Notes: generated from the sequence alone by a model not told the origin. DNA of 64,000 nucleotides from JAITVB01 sp031553805 (GCA_031553805.1 JAVBLC010000001.1:124001-188000); one strand, 5' to 3'; counted from the stretch's first letter, positions 17,943 to 27,604 are shown. Numbers and translations: made by a program.

Positions 17943-19601
17943 TTATTGCTGACGCAGCAACAGGCGGGCCTGTTCCACGGCGGCATTGCTTATGCCGCTT
18001 CCGCTCAGCATTTTGGCAATTTCTGTCACGCGTTCTTCGGCGGTCAGTTTGCGGATGCGGGTGTTGGTGGCGCGGGCGTCGTCTTCCTTGTAGACGAGGT
18101 AGTGGTGGTCGCCTTTGCTGGCTACCTGGGGCAGGTGGGTGATGTTGATCACCTGCAGGTGGGCGGCCAGGCTCCAGATGATCTCGCCCATCCGGTGGGC
18201 GATTTCGCCCGAGATGCCGGTGTCGATCTCGTCGAAGATAAGTGTCGGCAACTGGCGGTGGCGGGCCACCAACGACTTGAGGGCCATCATCAGGCGCGAC
18301 ATTTCGCCGCCCGAAGCGACCTGTTCCACGGGTTGCAGGGGGGCGTTTTTGTTGGCTGTAAACAGAAACCGCACGCTGTCCGTCCCGTCGGCCCCGAGTT
18401 CGCCGCCCGGTGTGATTTCGGCCGAAAAGCGCACGTTGGGCATCCCCAATTGGGCGCAGGTTTCCACAACGTACTTTTCGACTTTCCCGGCGACACCCCG
18501 ACGATTCTTCGAGATCTTTTCGGCATTTTTCGCAGCCGAGGATTGTAGGCGGGCGATGTCGGTTTCGAGTTCGTCGATCCGCACGTCAAAACCCTCGCTA
18601 CGGGCCAGTTGGTTGAGAATATCTTCGTAAAGGGTGACCAGATTTGTAACATCGGATACACGATGTTTTTGTTGCAGGGAGTACAGCAGGTCGAGGCGTT
18701 GCTCGGTGCGTTCGAGTTTTTCGGGGTCGAGGTCGACGCGCTCGGCTTCTGCCGCGACGTCTGCCGCGATGTCCTTCAGTTCGAGGGCGGCGCTTCTCAC
18801 GCGTTCGGCCAGTTCGCCTGCTTTCGGAAAAACAGCGGCAAGTTTCGAAAAGGCCGAATCGATGGTTTTCAGCCCCGGCAGAATACCTGCCTGGTCGTCG
18901 CTGAGCAGGGCATCGGCCTGGGCCAACACTTCACGGATCTCAGCGGCGTGGGTCAGTTCGTTGAGCAGAGCTTCCAACTCTTCCTGTTCGCCTTCGCGCA
19001 GCTTGGCTTCGGCCAGCTGCTGGGCTTGGAAACGGAGGTATTCTTCCTCTTTGAGTCCCTCTTCTTTTTTGGCCCGCAGGTCGTAAAGCTCCTTGCGGGC
19101 GGCGCGTAAAGCCGAAAAATCGGCGCGGTAGGATGCCAGCAGGTCGTCGTGACCAGCCACACTGTCGATCAGGTCGATCTGGAAGCGGTTGTTGGCCAGC
19201 AGCAGTGTCTGGTGCTGCGAATGGACGTCGATCAAACGCGCGCCCAACTCTTTCAACTCGGTCACGCCCACCGGCAGGTCGTTCACATAAAAACGGCTTT
19301 TCCCGGCCGGATTGATCACCCGGCGCAGCGTGCTGACTTCCGCGTAATCAATATCGTTTTCCTCGAAAAACGGTTCGAGGCCGTAGCCATTGACGCCGAA
19401 TTCGGCTTCGATCACGCAATTTTTCTCCTTGTCACGCAGGGCCGCTACGTCGCCCTTGCCACCGAGTACGAGCGACAGGGCCCCCAGCAGAAGCGATTTA
19501 CCCGCCCCCGTTTCGCCGGTGATCGTGTTCAGCCCCTCCGAAAAATCGATCCGGAGCGCGTCGATCAGCGCGAAATTTTCTATCGTCAGGGAGCGCAGCA
19601 T
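17943..19601 (-). CDS. recN: DNA repair protein RecN
   Basis: SMC-like ATPase acting in double-strand break repair. 552 residues: Walker A GETGAGKSLLLGAL near the N-terminus, a long coiled-coil middle rich in Glu, Leu and Ala, and the C-terminal ABC signature region VASGGEMSRLMMALKSL with Walker B PTLIFDEIDTGISGEIA. The length is normal. It starts 6 bp from the end of lspA and is followed by the ROK gene after 36 bp. Confidence 0.96.
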   Translation of the reverse strand: MLRSLTIENFALIDALRIDFSEGLNTITGETGAGKSLLLGALSLVLGGKGDVAALRDKEKNCVIEAEFGVNGYGLEPFFEENDIDYAEVSTLRRVINPAGKSRFYVNDLPVGVTELKELGARLIDVHSQHQTLLLANNRFQIDLIDSVAGHDDLLASYRADFSALRAARKELYDLRAKKEEGLKEEEYLRFQAQQLAEAKLREGEQEELEALLNELTHAAEIREVLAQADALLSDDQAGILPGLKTIDSAFSKLAAVFPKAGELAERVRSAALELKDIAADVAAEAERVDLDPEKLERTEQRLDLLYSLQQKHRVSDVTNLVTLYEDILNQLARSEGFDVRIDELETDIARLQSSAAKNAEKISKNRRGVAGKVEKYVVETCAQLGMPNVRFSAEITPGGELGADGTDSVRFLFTANKNAPLQPVEQVASGGEMSRLMMALKSLVARHRQLPTLIFDEIDTGISGEIAHRMGEIIWSLAAHLQVINITHLPQVASKGDHHYLVYKEDDARATNTRIRKLTAEERVTEIAKMLSGSGISNAAVEQARLLLRQQ

Positions 19602-19607
19602 CGCGGG

Positions 19608-20210
19608 TTACTTGAAGAATTTGCGTTGGAAAAGGATCATATAGATCACCGCTACCGACACATAGGCGTCGGCGATGTTGAAAATCGGGCTGAAGAAAAC
19701 GAACCGGTTGCCGCCCACCCAGGGCATCCAGTCGGGCCATGTGGTGCGGATGATCGGGAAATAAAGCATATCGACCACTTTGCCGTGGAGGAACGACGCA
19801 TAGCCGCCTCCATCGGGGAACATCGTGGCCACGGTGTTGAAGCCCGACTCGCTAAAGATCATACCGTAGAACATACTGTCGACAATGTTGCCCAACGCCC
19901 CGGCCAGCCCGAGGGCAAACCCGAGGATCACGCCTTTCGACGCATGTCCGCGTACCACCAGCCGGTTGATATACCAGATCAGCACACCGACTGCCACGAT
20001 ACGGAACAGGCTCAGGATCAGCTTCCCGTAGTCGCCGCCCAACTCCATCCCGAACGCAAAGCCGGGGTTTTCGATAAATCTAATCTGAAACCACTCGCCG
20101 GCCACGAAAAAGGCCTGGTCGATGGTCATGTGGGTTTTTACCCAGATTTTTACGATTTGGTCGATCGCCAGCAAGGCGATCACAAACAAGGCGATGTATC
20201 TTCTTTTCAT
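19608..20210 (-). CDS. lspA: Lipoprotein signal peptidase LspA
   Basis: Inner-membrane aspartic protease that removes the signal peptide of prolipoproteins. The 200-residue protein has four transmembrane segments; the catalytic Asp residues are in ALGNIVDSMFYG and FNIADAYVSV, and the N-terminal FIENPGFAFG matches the family ENxGAAF motif. An inserted loop between helices 3 and 4 (about 115-165) makes it longer than the E. coli enzyme, as is usual in Bacteroidetes. Several lipoproteins in this window are possible substrates. Confidence 0.94.
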   Translation of the reverse strand: MKRRYIALFVIALLAIDQIVKIWVKTHMTIDQAFFVAGEWFQIRFIENPGFAFGMELGGDYGKLILSLFRIVAVGVLIWYINRLVVRGHASKGVILGFALGLAGALGNIVDSMFYGMIFSESGFNTVATMFPDGGGYASFLHGKVVDMLYFPIIRTTWPDWMPWVGGNRFVFFSPIFNIADAYVSVAVIYMILFQRKFFK

Positions 20211-20216
20211 CGGTTT

Positions 20217-21200
20217 TTATTCAACATTCTTAAAATTGGCCGCCGGATCGTAGGTCATCGGCCGGCCGGTTTCGGTCACTCCGCGGATGATCCGGCGGGC
20301 GTAGTCGTAGAGGATCGACATCCCGTAAAAATTGATCTTTTGCGCGGTGTCGCCCGGTTGGTGGTAATCGGCGTGGATGCCCGTGGTAAAACACAGGACG
20401 GGGATCCGCGCAATATCGTAAAACGAGCGGTGGTCCGACCCGCCGTCGTCACCCACTACATAGTTCATTTTTACCTCGTCCGCCAGCGGAAAAGGCACCG
20501 AACGGATAAACGCCTCGCTTTCGAACGCGCTCCCCACACCCCACAGCGTCAGGCCGCGGCCGGGCGTCAGGCGGCCCACCATATCGGCGTTGACCATATA
20601 GACCAGCCGTTTTTCGGGCGGCCACACCGGGTGGCGGCAAAGGTATTCCGACCCCAGCAGCCCCTCCTCCTCGGCCCCGAAAAAGACGATCATCACCGAG
20701 CGTTTCAGCTGTTTCCGGTGTTTTCCCAATTCGCGGGCCAATTCCAGCACAAAGGCCACTCCCGAGGCGTTGTCGTCCGCTCCGTAAAACGTTTTACGGG
20801 CGAGAATATTTCCGTCCTCGTCAAGCTCTTCTTCGTAGCCCACATGGTCATAATGGGCGCCGATTACCACCACCTCGTCTTTCAGCCGGGGGTCATTGCC
20901 TTCGATCCAGCCGACGATATTGAATGAGGCGACTTGTTCACCTTCTTGTCCCTCGGCCGAAAACCGTTGCAGGCCATCGTTGCCCAACAGCGAAATGCCG
21001 CGTTGTGCGCGGAGCTCGCCCAGCAGGTAGGTGACCGCCAGCGTGTCGCCCCGGGTTTGCGCACCCCGTCCTTCGAAATGGTCCGAGGCGAGGGTTTCGA
21101 CGTGGCGGCACATCCGCTTTTCGAGCGCTTTTTCACCAGCGGCGGTTTCCTCCGGAAACAGCCACAACAGGCAAAACGCAACAACGAGAATCCGTTTCAT
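20217..21200 (-). CDS. M28-family zinc aminopeptidase, exported
   Basis: 327 residues with an N-terminal signal peptide (MKRILVVAFCLLWLF). Two-zinc ligands are visible in order: His and Asp in GAHYDHVGY, Asp in GADDNASGV, Glu-Glu in GAEEEGLLGSEYL, Asp in NADMVGR and the late His in HADYHQPGD. The fold is that of M28 exopeptidases that work in the periplasm or outside the cell. Gap to lspA is 6 bp. The substrate is unknown; a glutaminyl cyclase function is possible in this superfamily but less likely. Confidence 0.88.
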   Translation of the reverse strand: MKRILVVAFCLLWLFPEETAAGEKALEKRMCRHVETLASDHFEGRGAQTRGDTLAVTYLLGELRAQRGISLLGNDGLQRFSAEGQEGEQVASFNIVGWIEGNDPRLKDEVVVIGAHYDHVGYEEELDEDGNILARKTFYGADDNASGVAFVLELARELGKHRKQLKRSVMIVFFGAEEEGLLGSEYLCRHPVWPPEKRLVYMVNADMVGRLTPGRGLTLWGVGSAFESEAFIRSVPFPLADEVKMNYVVGDDGGSDHRSFYDIARIPVLCFTTGIHADYHQPGDTAQKINFYGMSILYDYARRIIRGVTETGRPMTYDPAANFKNVE

Positions 21201-21217
21201 CCGGGTTTTTCTCTCCG

Positions 21218-21628
21218 TTATCCGGGCATTTGGTTAAACGCCGAGGCGATGCGTTCGGCCGCTTCGTCGATCCCTTTCTGGAGCTTGCCGCCGATCATCA
21301 TCTTCATCATCATGTTGAGTTTCGCGCCCAGGGTAAGTTTCATCCGGGTGTCGTCCGGAGCCATGCCCTTGAGCTGCACCCAGAAACTGAAATCGAACGG
21401 CGAACCCTCGGCCGAAGTAATTTTTATGAGCTTATAAGGCTCTTTTTCAATCATCTGCAACCTCACCGCAAAGCCTTTGACCGTGAACGAACAGGTGTCG
21501 CCGTCGACGCTCCAGCCCTCGACCTGGTCTTTCAGCACGGGGGTGAAATTATTGAAATCGGACATTAGGCCGAAGATTACCTCTTCCGGCTTGTGTATCT
21601 GCACTTGCTTGCTTTCGTATTTTTCCAT
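21218..21628 (-). CDS. SRPBCC (START-like) domain protein
   Basis: A 136-residue, single-domain helix-grip protein with no signal peptide. Features: an N-terminal beta strand, MSDFNNFTPVLKD helix, and a long C-terminal helix KGIDEAAERIASAF that would close the lipid pocket. Function unknown; the fold binds hydrophobic ligands. The frame is open to 21691, but MEKYESKQVQI at 21628 is a better start. Between pyrE and the M28 gene, in the same direction. Confidence 0.75.
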   Translation of the reverse strand: MEKYESKQVQIHKPEEVIFGLMSDFNNFTPVLKDQVEGWSVDGDTCSFTVKGFAVRLQMIEKEPYKLIKITSAEGSPFDFSFWVQLKGMAPDDTRMKLTLGAKLNMMMKMMIGGKLQKGIDEAAERIASAFNQMPG

Positions 21629-21698
21629 ATTTCGTGGAAGCAAAGTCAACCTCCCGTGTGCCGGGAGGCACTTTCTCCATTTTTGTAACAAAAGATAC

Positions 21699-22331
21699 TT
21701 AAATACCCCACGTGCCGGGCGACTGGCGCCATGCCCTGAGTGTCTTCAATTCTTCTTCCTTGACGTAGCCCTCTTCGGTGGCGCATTCGATCAGGGCTTT
21801 GTAGTTGCTCAGCGTATCGAGGGTGACGCCGGCTTTGCGAAAATTGTCGTCGGCCGTCGGGAAACCGTACGAAAAGATGGCCACCATCCCCAGCACATCG
21901 CACCCCGCGGCGCGTAACGCTTCGACCGCGCTCAGGCTGCTGCCCCCGGTCGACACGAGGTCTTCGACCACCACCACCCGGTCGCCCGCGTGGAATTCGC
22001 CTTCGACCTGGTTGGCCAGGCCGTGGGCCTTGGGCGAGGAACGGACGTAAATAAACGGCTTGCCCATCGCTTCGGCCACCAACACCCCGTGGGCGATGGC
22101 TCCCGTGGCGACCCCTGCGATGACTTGTGCGTCGGGGTATTTTTCGGCGATCAGTTTTGCGAAATTTTCGTAAACCTGCTTCCGCACCTCAGGGTACGAG
22201 AGCACTTTCCGGTTGTCGCAATAGATCGGCGAACGCCAGCCCGAAGCCCAGGTAAACGGATTTGCGGGACTTAATTTTATTGCCTTAATTTGTAGCAGGC
22301 TTTTTGCAATAAGCTTTTCGACAGGTTCCAT
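21699..22331 (-). CDS. pyrE: Orotate phosphoribosyltransferase
   Basis: Makes OMP from orotate and PRPP in pyrimidine synthesis. 210 residues. The PRPP loop is VVVVEDLVSTGGSS, the active Lys region is SSPKAHGLANQVEG and the N-terminal SGWRSPIYCDNR contacts substrate. Normal length and start. Head of a minus-strand run with the SRPBCC, M28, lspA, recN and ROK genes. Only 18 bp separate it from the divergent NUDIX gene, so promoters must lie within coding sequence. Confidence 0.96.
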   Translation of the reverse strand: MEPVEKLIAKSLLQIKAIKLSPANPFTWASGWRSPIYCDNRKVLSYPEVRKQVYENFAKLIAEKYPDAQVIAGVATGAIAHGVLVAEAMGKPFIYVRSSPKAHGLANQVEGEFHAGDRVVVVEDLVSTGGSSLSAVEALRAAGCDVLGMVAIFSYGFPTADDNFRKAGVTLDTLSNYKALIECATEEGYVKEEELKTLRAWRQSPGTWGI

Positions 22332-22349
22332 CTCGAATTTTTTGCCGTT

Positions 22350-22952
22350 ATGTATAGAGTTTACCTTTCGGGTAATGAGTTGCTTTTCGACCGGTCGATC
22401 CCTGTGGGGGCCGACTGGGAAACCGTTCCGGCCGGGGCGGAAACCGATTCCACAAAGTTGTTACAAAATCTTCGAAATACCAAAAAACTGGCCGTAATAT
22501 CAGCCGACCCGGCCGGGGCGTTCGCACGTTTCCGGGAAGCTTTTCCGGGCATCGACGCCGGGGGTGGGCTGGTGACCGAGCCGGGGGGGCGTGTGCTGAT
22601 GATTTTTCGCAACGGCCGGTGGGACCTTCCGAAAGGAAAACGCGAGGAGGGCGAAACCTTTTCAGCGTGCGCCGTTCGGGAAGTGGGCGAGGAGTGCGGC
22701 ATCCCGCTACCGGTGATCGAGGGCGAGCTGGCCGACACGTTTCATTTCTACCAGCTGGAAAGTACCTGGGTGTTGAAGCATACCGCCTGGTTCCGGATGT
22801 CGAGCCGGGTAGCGGCGCTGCCCGTGCCCCAGACCGAAGAGGGGATCGGCCGTGCGGAATGGGTGCCCCCGCAGCTGCTCAGCGTCTATCTCCAGGGGAC
22901 CTATCCTGCGGTGGTTGACGTTTTCGAAGCGGCGGGTTACGCTGTCGGATGA
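22350..22952 (+). CDS. NUDIX hydrolase
   Basis: 200 residues. The NUDIX box is complete: Gly, then Glu and REVGEECGI in KREEGETFSACAVREVGEEC, at about residues 95-118. The N-terminal 70 residues are a separate, less conserved part containing VISADPAGAFARFREAF. Substrate unknown; family members hydrolyse nucleoside diphosphates linked to other groups. It faces away from pyrE and runs toward fabI. No operon partner is clear. Confidence 0.85.
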   Translation: MYRVYLSGNELLFDRSIPVGADWETVPAGAETDSTKLLQNLRNTKKLAVISADPAGAFARFREAFPGIDAGGGLVTEPGGRVLMIFRNGRWDLPKGKREEGETFSACAVREVGEECGIPLPVIEGELADTFHFYQLESTWVLKHTAWFRMSSRVAALPVPQTEEGIGRAEWVPPQLLSVYLQGTYPAVVDVFEAAGYAVG

Positions 22953-23016
22953 GGGTTTTCGGCCGCTCCGTTATGATTTTAACACCCTGTTTTAGGCGGG
23001 TTTCGGCCAAAAACCC

Positions 23017-23024
23017 TACCTTTG
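23017..23024 (+). promoter_or_regulatory. fabI promoter -7 box
   Basis: TACCTTTG followed by CCGCC, 24 bp before ATG 23049. The same extended 13-mer, TACCTTTGCCGCC, occurs upstream of panC. Confidence 0.65.
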
Positions 23025-23048
23025 CCGCCGTAATCAATCGTGAAAATT

Positions 23049-23924
23049 ATGTCATACAATCTGTTGAAGGGCAAGAAAGGGCTGATCTTCGGCGCGCTGA
23101 ACGAACAGTCGATCGCTTGGAAAGTAGCAGAACGGGCTTACGAAGAAGGGGCTACGTTCGTCCTGACCAACACCCCCGTTTCGATGCGTCTGGGGACCAT
23201 CGATGAACTGGCTAAAAAGTGCAACACGATCGTCGTTCCCGCAGATGCCACTTCGGTGGAAGACATTGAAAAGTTATTCGACGAAACCGAAAAGTTCCAC
23301 GGCGGGAAGTTCGATTTCATCCTTCACTCGATCGGCATGTCGCCCAACGTGCGCAAAGGCCGCACGTATGACGACCTCGACTACGACTTCCTGTCCAAGA
23401 CGCTCGACATTTCGGCCATCTCGTTCCACAAGGTGATCCAGGTGGCCCGCAAGAAAGACGCCCTCAACGATTGGGGCTCGATCGTCGCGCTGTCTTACAT
23501 CGCCGCCCAGCGTACCCTCTACGGCTACAACGATATGGCCGATGCCAAGGCGCTGCTCGAATCGATCGCCCGCAGCTTCGGGTATATCTACGGCCGCGAA
23601 AAACGCATCCGCATCAACACCGTTTCGCAGTCGCCCACCCCCACCACCGCCGGTAGCGGCGTGATGGGCCTCGACGGCCTGATGGACTTTTCAGATAGAA
23701 TGTCCCCGCTGGGCAATGCCTCTGCATTGGATTGCGCCGACTACGTCCTGACCCTCTTCTCCGACCTCACCCGCAAGGTGACGATGCAAAACCTTTTCCA
23801 CGACGGCGGTTTTTCGAGTATGGGGATGAGCGCCCGCGCCATGAGTATTTATAATAAGAATCTCGAGGAGATTGAATTGGAATACCGAGACGTCTTTAAT
23901 AAGAGTAAGTCTAAGAAGCGCTGA
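23049..23924 (+). CDS. fabI: Enoyl-ACP reductase (FabI type)
   Basis: Last reduction of each fatty acid elongation round, NADH-dependent, SDR fold. In 291 residues: N-terminal KGLIFGALNEQSIAWKVAE cofactor motif, and the active Tyr-(6)-Lys pair in YNDMADAK. The C-terminal RMSPLGN stretch forms the substrate cap. An in-frame GTG lies 9 bp upstream at 23040, but ATG 23049 (MSYNLLKGKK) follows the -7 box at a better distance. A strong bidirectional terminator follows. Confidence 0.95.
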   Translation: MSYNLLKGKKGLIFGALNEQSIAWKVAERAYEEGATFVLTNTPVSMRLGTIDELAKKCNTIVVPADATSVEDIEKLFDETEKFHGGKFDFILHSIGMSPNVRKGRTYDDLDYDFLSKTLDISAISFHKVIQVARKKDALNDWGSIVALSYIAAQRTLYGYNDMADAKALLESIARSFGYIYGREKRIRINTVSQSPTPTTAGSGVMGLDGLMDFSDRMSPLGNASALDCADYVLTLFSDLTRKVTMQNLFHDGGFSSMGMSARAMSIYNKNLEEIELEYRDVFNKSKSKKR

Positions 23925-23940
23925 TGCGCGGTTATCATAA

Positions 23941-23974
23941 AAAAGCCGGCCCCTGCAAAGGGGCCGGCTTTTTT
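23941..23974. terminator. Bidirectional terminator between fabI and S41 peptidase gene
   Basis: Stem AAAAGCCGGCCCC (23941-23953) with GGGGCCGGCTTTT (from 23960), ending in a T-run on the plus strand and with an A-run on the other side, so it can stop both converging transcripts. Confidence 0.9.
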
Positions 23975-23990
23975 ATGAGTTTCATGCCGA

Positions 23991-25466
23991 TCAGTCGGCG
24001 CGACGCCGGTAACCCGGAATCTCGTCGGATTTCGAAAACATCTTAGGAAAATCGCCGGTGCGGGTGGGAGCGTTCTCGAGCCAGTTGACGGCCGGCTGGG
24101 GGGCTGTGCGGACAGATTTGGCGTCGGGCGTGCCGGTGATCAGCGAGAGGGCTTTGGCCAGGAGCTCTTCGCTTTCGTCGCCCAGTTGCTTGACGTCGCC
24201 CAGCAGCACTTCGTCGACGGGATAGTCGGGGGTGAAGCCGTTCTTGAAATTGGTCACGCCGTCGGCGTTGGCAAAGCGGTATACGACCAGGTAGAGGCCC
24301 CAGTCCTTGATCAGCTTATTCTCTTCCTTACCTTCGTAGAAGAGGGCGCCGGTGTATTTGCCGTGGGTAGTTTTCCCGATCTTGATCACGTCCATATAGG
24401 GGCTCAGGCCGACCATCGTCGCTTCGGAAGCTGAGGCGGTATTGCGGCCCGTGAGCACGTAAACGCGCGACAGGTTGAGGTTGACGGGCACACTCTTGTC
24501 AAAGTTGACCGTGGTGTATTCCGTCTGGCCCCGTTGTTTGAAATAGTCCATATAACCGTCGTTCCAGACCTGCCGGAGGTAGACCGAACCGAGCTTAGCG
24601 CTCGGCACGAGCGTACTGCTCAGGAATTGGGCCATCGCGGCCGACCCCCCGGAGTTATAGCGCAGGTCGAGGACTACGTCCGACACCCCGGCGCTTTTGA
24701 ACGATGTGAGCACATTGGTCAGTTTCGTTTTCGAAACGGTCGTGTAGTCGGTGTAGCAGAGGTAGCCTATTTTTTGGCTGCCCCGGGTGATCACTTTCGA
24801 TGCGACCACCGGGTCGAGGGTCATGTTGACGGCAGCTTTCAGGTCGTGAACGGTTTGGGACACACTGAGGTACCCTTCGTTCAGGACACCCATCTGCAAC
24901 TTGATCGCCGTGGCGTCGAACAGGTCCATGTAGTTGTCCTGGTTGATGTTGCCGCCGTCGATTCTCATGATGATATCGCCCCGTTTGATCCCCGCCTTGT
25001 CCGCCGGAGTATTGGGGTAGACGAACTGTACCACGGCGAAATAGGTGCCCGGAGCGTTGCTGAACTCGCCCAGGGCGAGCGAATAACCGAACGTGGTTTC
25101 CTCGCCGTCCAGGCTGCCGGCCAATGCGTCGGCTTTGTCGGTGACGAATGACCAACGGTCGTCGGCTTTGTAAAGTAGCTTGTTATCGAAGAGCGAGTCG
25201 GGATTGAAATAGGTATTGATGTCGATCGAACTTTGGGCCGGCAAGGTGGTGTCCCACAAGTAAGCGATGTAGGTATAGTCGATCACGAACTGGTTGGCCT
25301 GCAGGATGACGGCCGAGGGTTTGTCGGGATCGGGATCCGTGTCGGGACCGGGATCCACCTCGGGATCTTTCGCGCACGACGTCAGCAGTGCCAACGAGCA
25401 CAGAGTGGGGATCACCCATCCGTTCAACTTGTTCCAAATATTCCGTTTGCTCATTTTCATCAACAT
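23991..25466 (-). CDS. S41-family (C-terminal processing) peptidase, lipoprotein
   Basis: About 491 residues. A lipobox LALLTSC is followed by a proline/aspartate-rich linker (PEVDPGPDTDPDPDKP), then a PDZ-like domain (ADKAGIKRGDIIMRIDGG) and an S41 catalytic domain with nucleophile Ser in NTASASEATMVGL and Lys in IGKTTHGKYTG. Likely outer-membrane or periplasmic. Start is uncertain: GTG 25490 overlaps the stop of the preceding gene, while ATG codons lie at 25466, 25460 and 25454; 25466 is given here. Follows the M3 peptidase, likely co-transcribed. Confidence 0.82.
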   Translation of the reverse strand: MLMKMSKRNIWNKLNGWVIPTLCSLALLTSCAKDPEVDPGPDTDPDPDKPSAVILQANQFVIDYTYIAYLWDTTLPAQSSIDINTYFNPDSLFDNKLLYKADDRWSFVTDKADALAGSLDGEETTFGYSLALGEFSNAPGTYFAVVQFVYPNTPADKAGIKRGDIIMRIDGGNINQDNYMDLFDATAIKLQMGVLNEGYLSVSQTVHDLKAAVNMTLDPVVASKVITRGSQKIGYLCYTDYTTVSKTKLTNVLTSFKSAGVSDVVLDLRYNSGGSAAMAQFLSSTLVPSAKLGSVYLRQVWNDGYMDYFKQRGQTEYTTVNFDKSVPVNLNLSRVYVLTGRNTASASEATMVGLSPYMDVIKIGKTTHGKYTGALFYEGKEENKLIKDWGLYLVVYRFANADGVTNFKNGFTPDYPVDEVLLGDVKQLGDESEELLAKALSLITGTPDAKSVRTAPQPAVNWLENAPTRTGDFPKMFSKSDEIPGYRRRAD

Positions 25467-25486
25467 TTTCAAATCAAGGTCAATAA

Positions 25487-27604
25487 TCACCGTGTGCCGG
25501 TAGGTACCAAACCGGCGCGTTCCAACAGCGGGTCGACCGAAGGTTCGTGTCCGCGGAAACGCACGTAAAGTTCCATTGGGGGTTCGCTGCCGCCCATCGA
25601 AAGGATGTTGTCGCGGAACGACTGGGCCACTTCAGTGTTGAAGATGCCCTTTTCCTTGAAGAGCGAGTAGGCGTCGGCATCGAGCACCTCGGCCCATTTG
25701 TAGCTGTAGTAGCCCGCCGCATAGCCTCCCGAGAAGATGTGGGTGAAACCGGGCGACATCGCCGTTCCCTCGACGTAGGGGACTACCTGGGCGCGGCTGG
25801 TGGCGTTGCGTTCGAAAGCGGCCACGTCGTTGCTCGTGAGCGGGGCGGTGATGCTGTGCCAGGCCATATCGCCCATCCCGTATCGCAACTGGCCCGAGTT
25901 GAGGTATCCGCCCAGGAATTTCTGCGCGCCGGTGATCTTGTCGATTAGCTCCTGCGGCATCTTTTCGCCGGTCTGGTAGTGGGCGGCCCACAGGTCGAGG
26001 TACTCTTTCTCGGGTAGCCAGTTCTCCATGACCTGCGAGGGGAGTTCCACGAAGTCGTGGTCGACGTTCGTTCCGCTCAGGGTTTCGTAGGTTTCGTTGG
26101 CAAAGATGCCGTGGAGGCAGTGGCCGAACTCGTGGAGCAGCGTTTCCACCTCGTTGTAGGTAAGCAGCGACGGCGTACTGGCCGTCGGTTTCGTAAAGTT
26201 GCAGGTGAGCGACACCACCGGACGGATGTCGGTACCGTCGGCCATCCGCGACTGTTCGCGGTAGGAGGTCATCCACGCCCCGCCGCGTTTGCCCGCGCGC
26301 GGGAAATAGTCGACGTAAAGGATCGCCAGCAAGCTGTTGTCCTTATCGTGTACTTCGAACGTCTTCACGTCGGGGTGGAACACGGGCAGCGACTTGTTTT
26401 CGGTGAACGTGATCCCGTAGAGCTTATTGGCCAGCATAAAGACGGCCGCTTCGGCCTTTTCCAGTTGGAAATAGGGGCGGGTCATCTCGTCGTTGAGGTT
26501 GTAGTGGGCGTCCTTGTATTTGGTCTGGTAGTAGCCGAAGTCCCACGACATAATGTCGCCGGCGGTGAAGCCAAGTTCCTTGGCGTAGGCGTTGATCTGG
26601 CTGTAATCGCGCTTGGCGGCGCCGATCGATTTTTCGAGCAGGTTTTCGAGAAAAGCGTTAACTGCCTGACTACTGCCTGCCATTCTTTCTTCCAGCACGT
26701 AATCGGCATAGGAGGGATAGCCCAACAGGTTGGCCAGCGCCAGGCGCAGGTTGACGATTTTAACGATGTTGTCGCGGTTGTCGAATTCGCCGCTCAGGCA
26801 GCGGGTGTTATAAGCATGCCAGAGCTCCTCGCGCAGCGAGCGGTTTTCGGCGTACTGCAAGAACGGGGTCATGCTCGGCGCCTGGAGGGTGAAGACCCAG
26901 CCTGCTTTTTCGCGGGCTTTGGCTTCCTCGGCGGCAGCTTCGATCGCGTTGGCGGGCAGGCCGGCCAGGTCGGCACTGTCGGTCACGTGGAGGATAAAGG
27001 CGTTGGTGGCCCCCAACACGTTCTGGCCGAACTTGAGCGTCGTAGCGGCCAGTTCGGTGGTGATCTCGCGGTACTTGGCCTTGTCCTCCTCGCTCAGGGC
27101 GGCCCCGTTGCGCGAGAACGATTTATAGGTCTTGTCGAGCAGCATCTGCTGTTCGGGCGTCAGTTCGATCGTGGTGCGGCTGTCGTAGACGGCTTTCACC
27201 CGTTCGAAAAGGACCGGGTCGAGCAGCATGTCGTTGTGCAGCTCGGTGAGCAGCGGCGACACCTCGATGGCGATTTGCTGCATCTGGTCGTTCGTTTCAC
27301 ACTCGTTGAGATTGAAGAAGATCGCCCCGATGGCACTCAGGCGTTTGCCGCTGCGGTCGAGGGCCTCGATCGTGTTGGCAAAGGTCGGGGCCTCGGCCTG
27401 GTTGGCGATCGCCTGGTTTTCGGCCCGTGCCTCAGCGATGGCCTGCTCGAAGGCGGGCATATAGTGTTCGGTCTTGATCTGGTCGAAAGGCGGCACGCCG
27501 AATGGCGTATCGAAATCGGCCAGCAGCGGGTTTTGCGCGCTTTTGTCTTGGCAGGCGGTGGCGAGAAGGGTCATGGCGATCGAGATTAATACCAGTTTTT
27601 TCAT
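25487..27604 (-). CDS. M3-family peptidase (peptidyl-dipeptidase Dcp-like), lipoprotein
   Basis: 705 residues with a lipobox (LLATACQD) at the N-terminus. The zinc motif HEFGHCLHG, with a further Glu about 25 residues later in the VELPSQVMENW stretch, marks M3 oligopeptidases of the Dcp/OpdA group. The domain order is normal for the family: an N-terminal helical region with PPFDQIKTEHYMPAF, then the catalytic domain. Role: clipping short peptides in the periplasm or outer membrane. The stop codon is within a few bases of the S41 gene. Confidence 0.92.
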   Translation of the reverse strand: MKKLVLISIAMTLLATACQDKSAQNPLLADFDTPFGVPPFDQIKTEHYMPAFEQAIAEARAENQAIANQAEAPTFANTIEALDRSGKRLSAIGAIFFNLNECETNDQMQQIAIEVSPLLTELHNDMLLDPVLFERVKAVYDSRTTIELTPEQQMLLDKTYKSFSRNGAALSEEDKAKYREITTELAATTLKFGQNVLGATNAFILHVTDSADLAGLPANAIEAAAEEAKAREKAGWVFTLQAPSMTPFLQYAENRSLREELWHAYNTRCLSGEFDNRDNIVKIVNLRLALANLLGYPSYADYVLEERMAGSSQAVNAFLENLLEKSIGAAKRDYSQINAYAKELGFTAGDIMSWDFGYYQTKYKDAHYNLNDEMTRPYFQLEKAEAAVFMLANKLYGITFTENKSLPVFHPDVKTFEVHDKDNSLLAILYVDYFPRAGKRGGAWMTSYREQSRMADGTDIRPVVSLTCNFTKPTASTPSLLTYNEVETLLHEFGHCLHGIFANETYETLSGTNVDHDFVELPSQVMENWLPEKEYLDLWAAHYQTGEKMPQELIDKITGAQKFLGGYLNSGQLRYGMGDMAWHSITAPLTSNDVAAFERNATSRAQVVPYVEGTAMSPGFTHIFSGGYAAGYYSYKWAEVLDADAYSLFKEKGIFNTEVAQSFRDNILSMGGSEPPMELYVRFRGHEPSVDPLLERAGLVPTGTR

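Noticed and set aside
19149..20927. A 592-codon plus-strand frame across recN, lspA and the M28 gene
   Set aside because: Crosses three genes with clear motifs and has no fold or motif of its own.
26057..27589. A 510-codon plus-strand frame opposite the M3 peptidase
   Set aside because: No domain pattern; it mirrors the peptidase frame and has skewed residue content (many Val, Gly, Asp, His).
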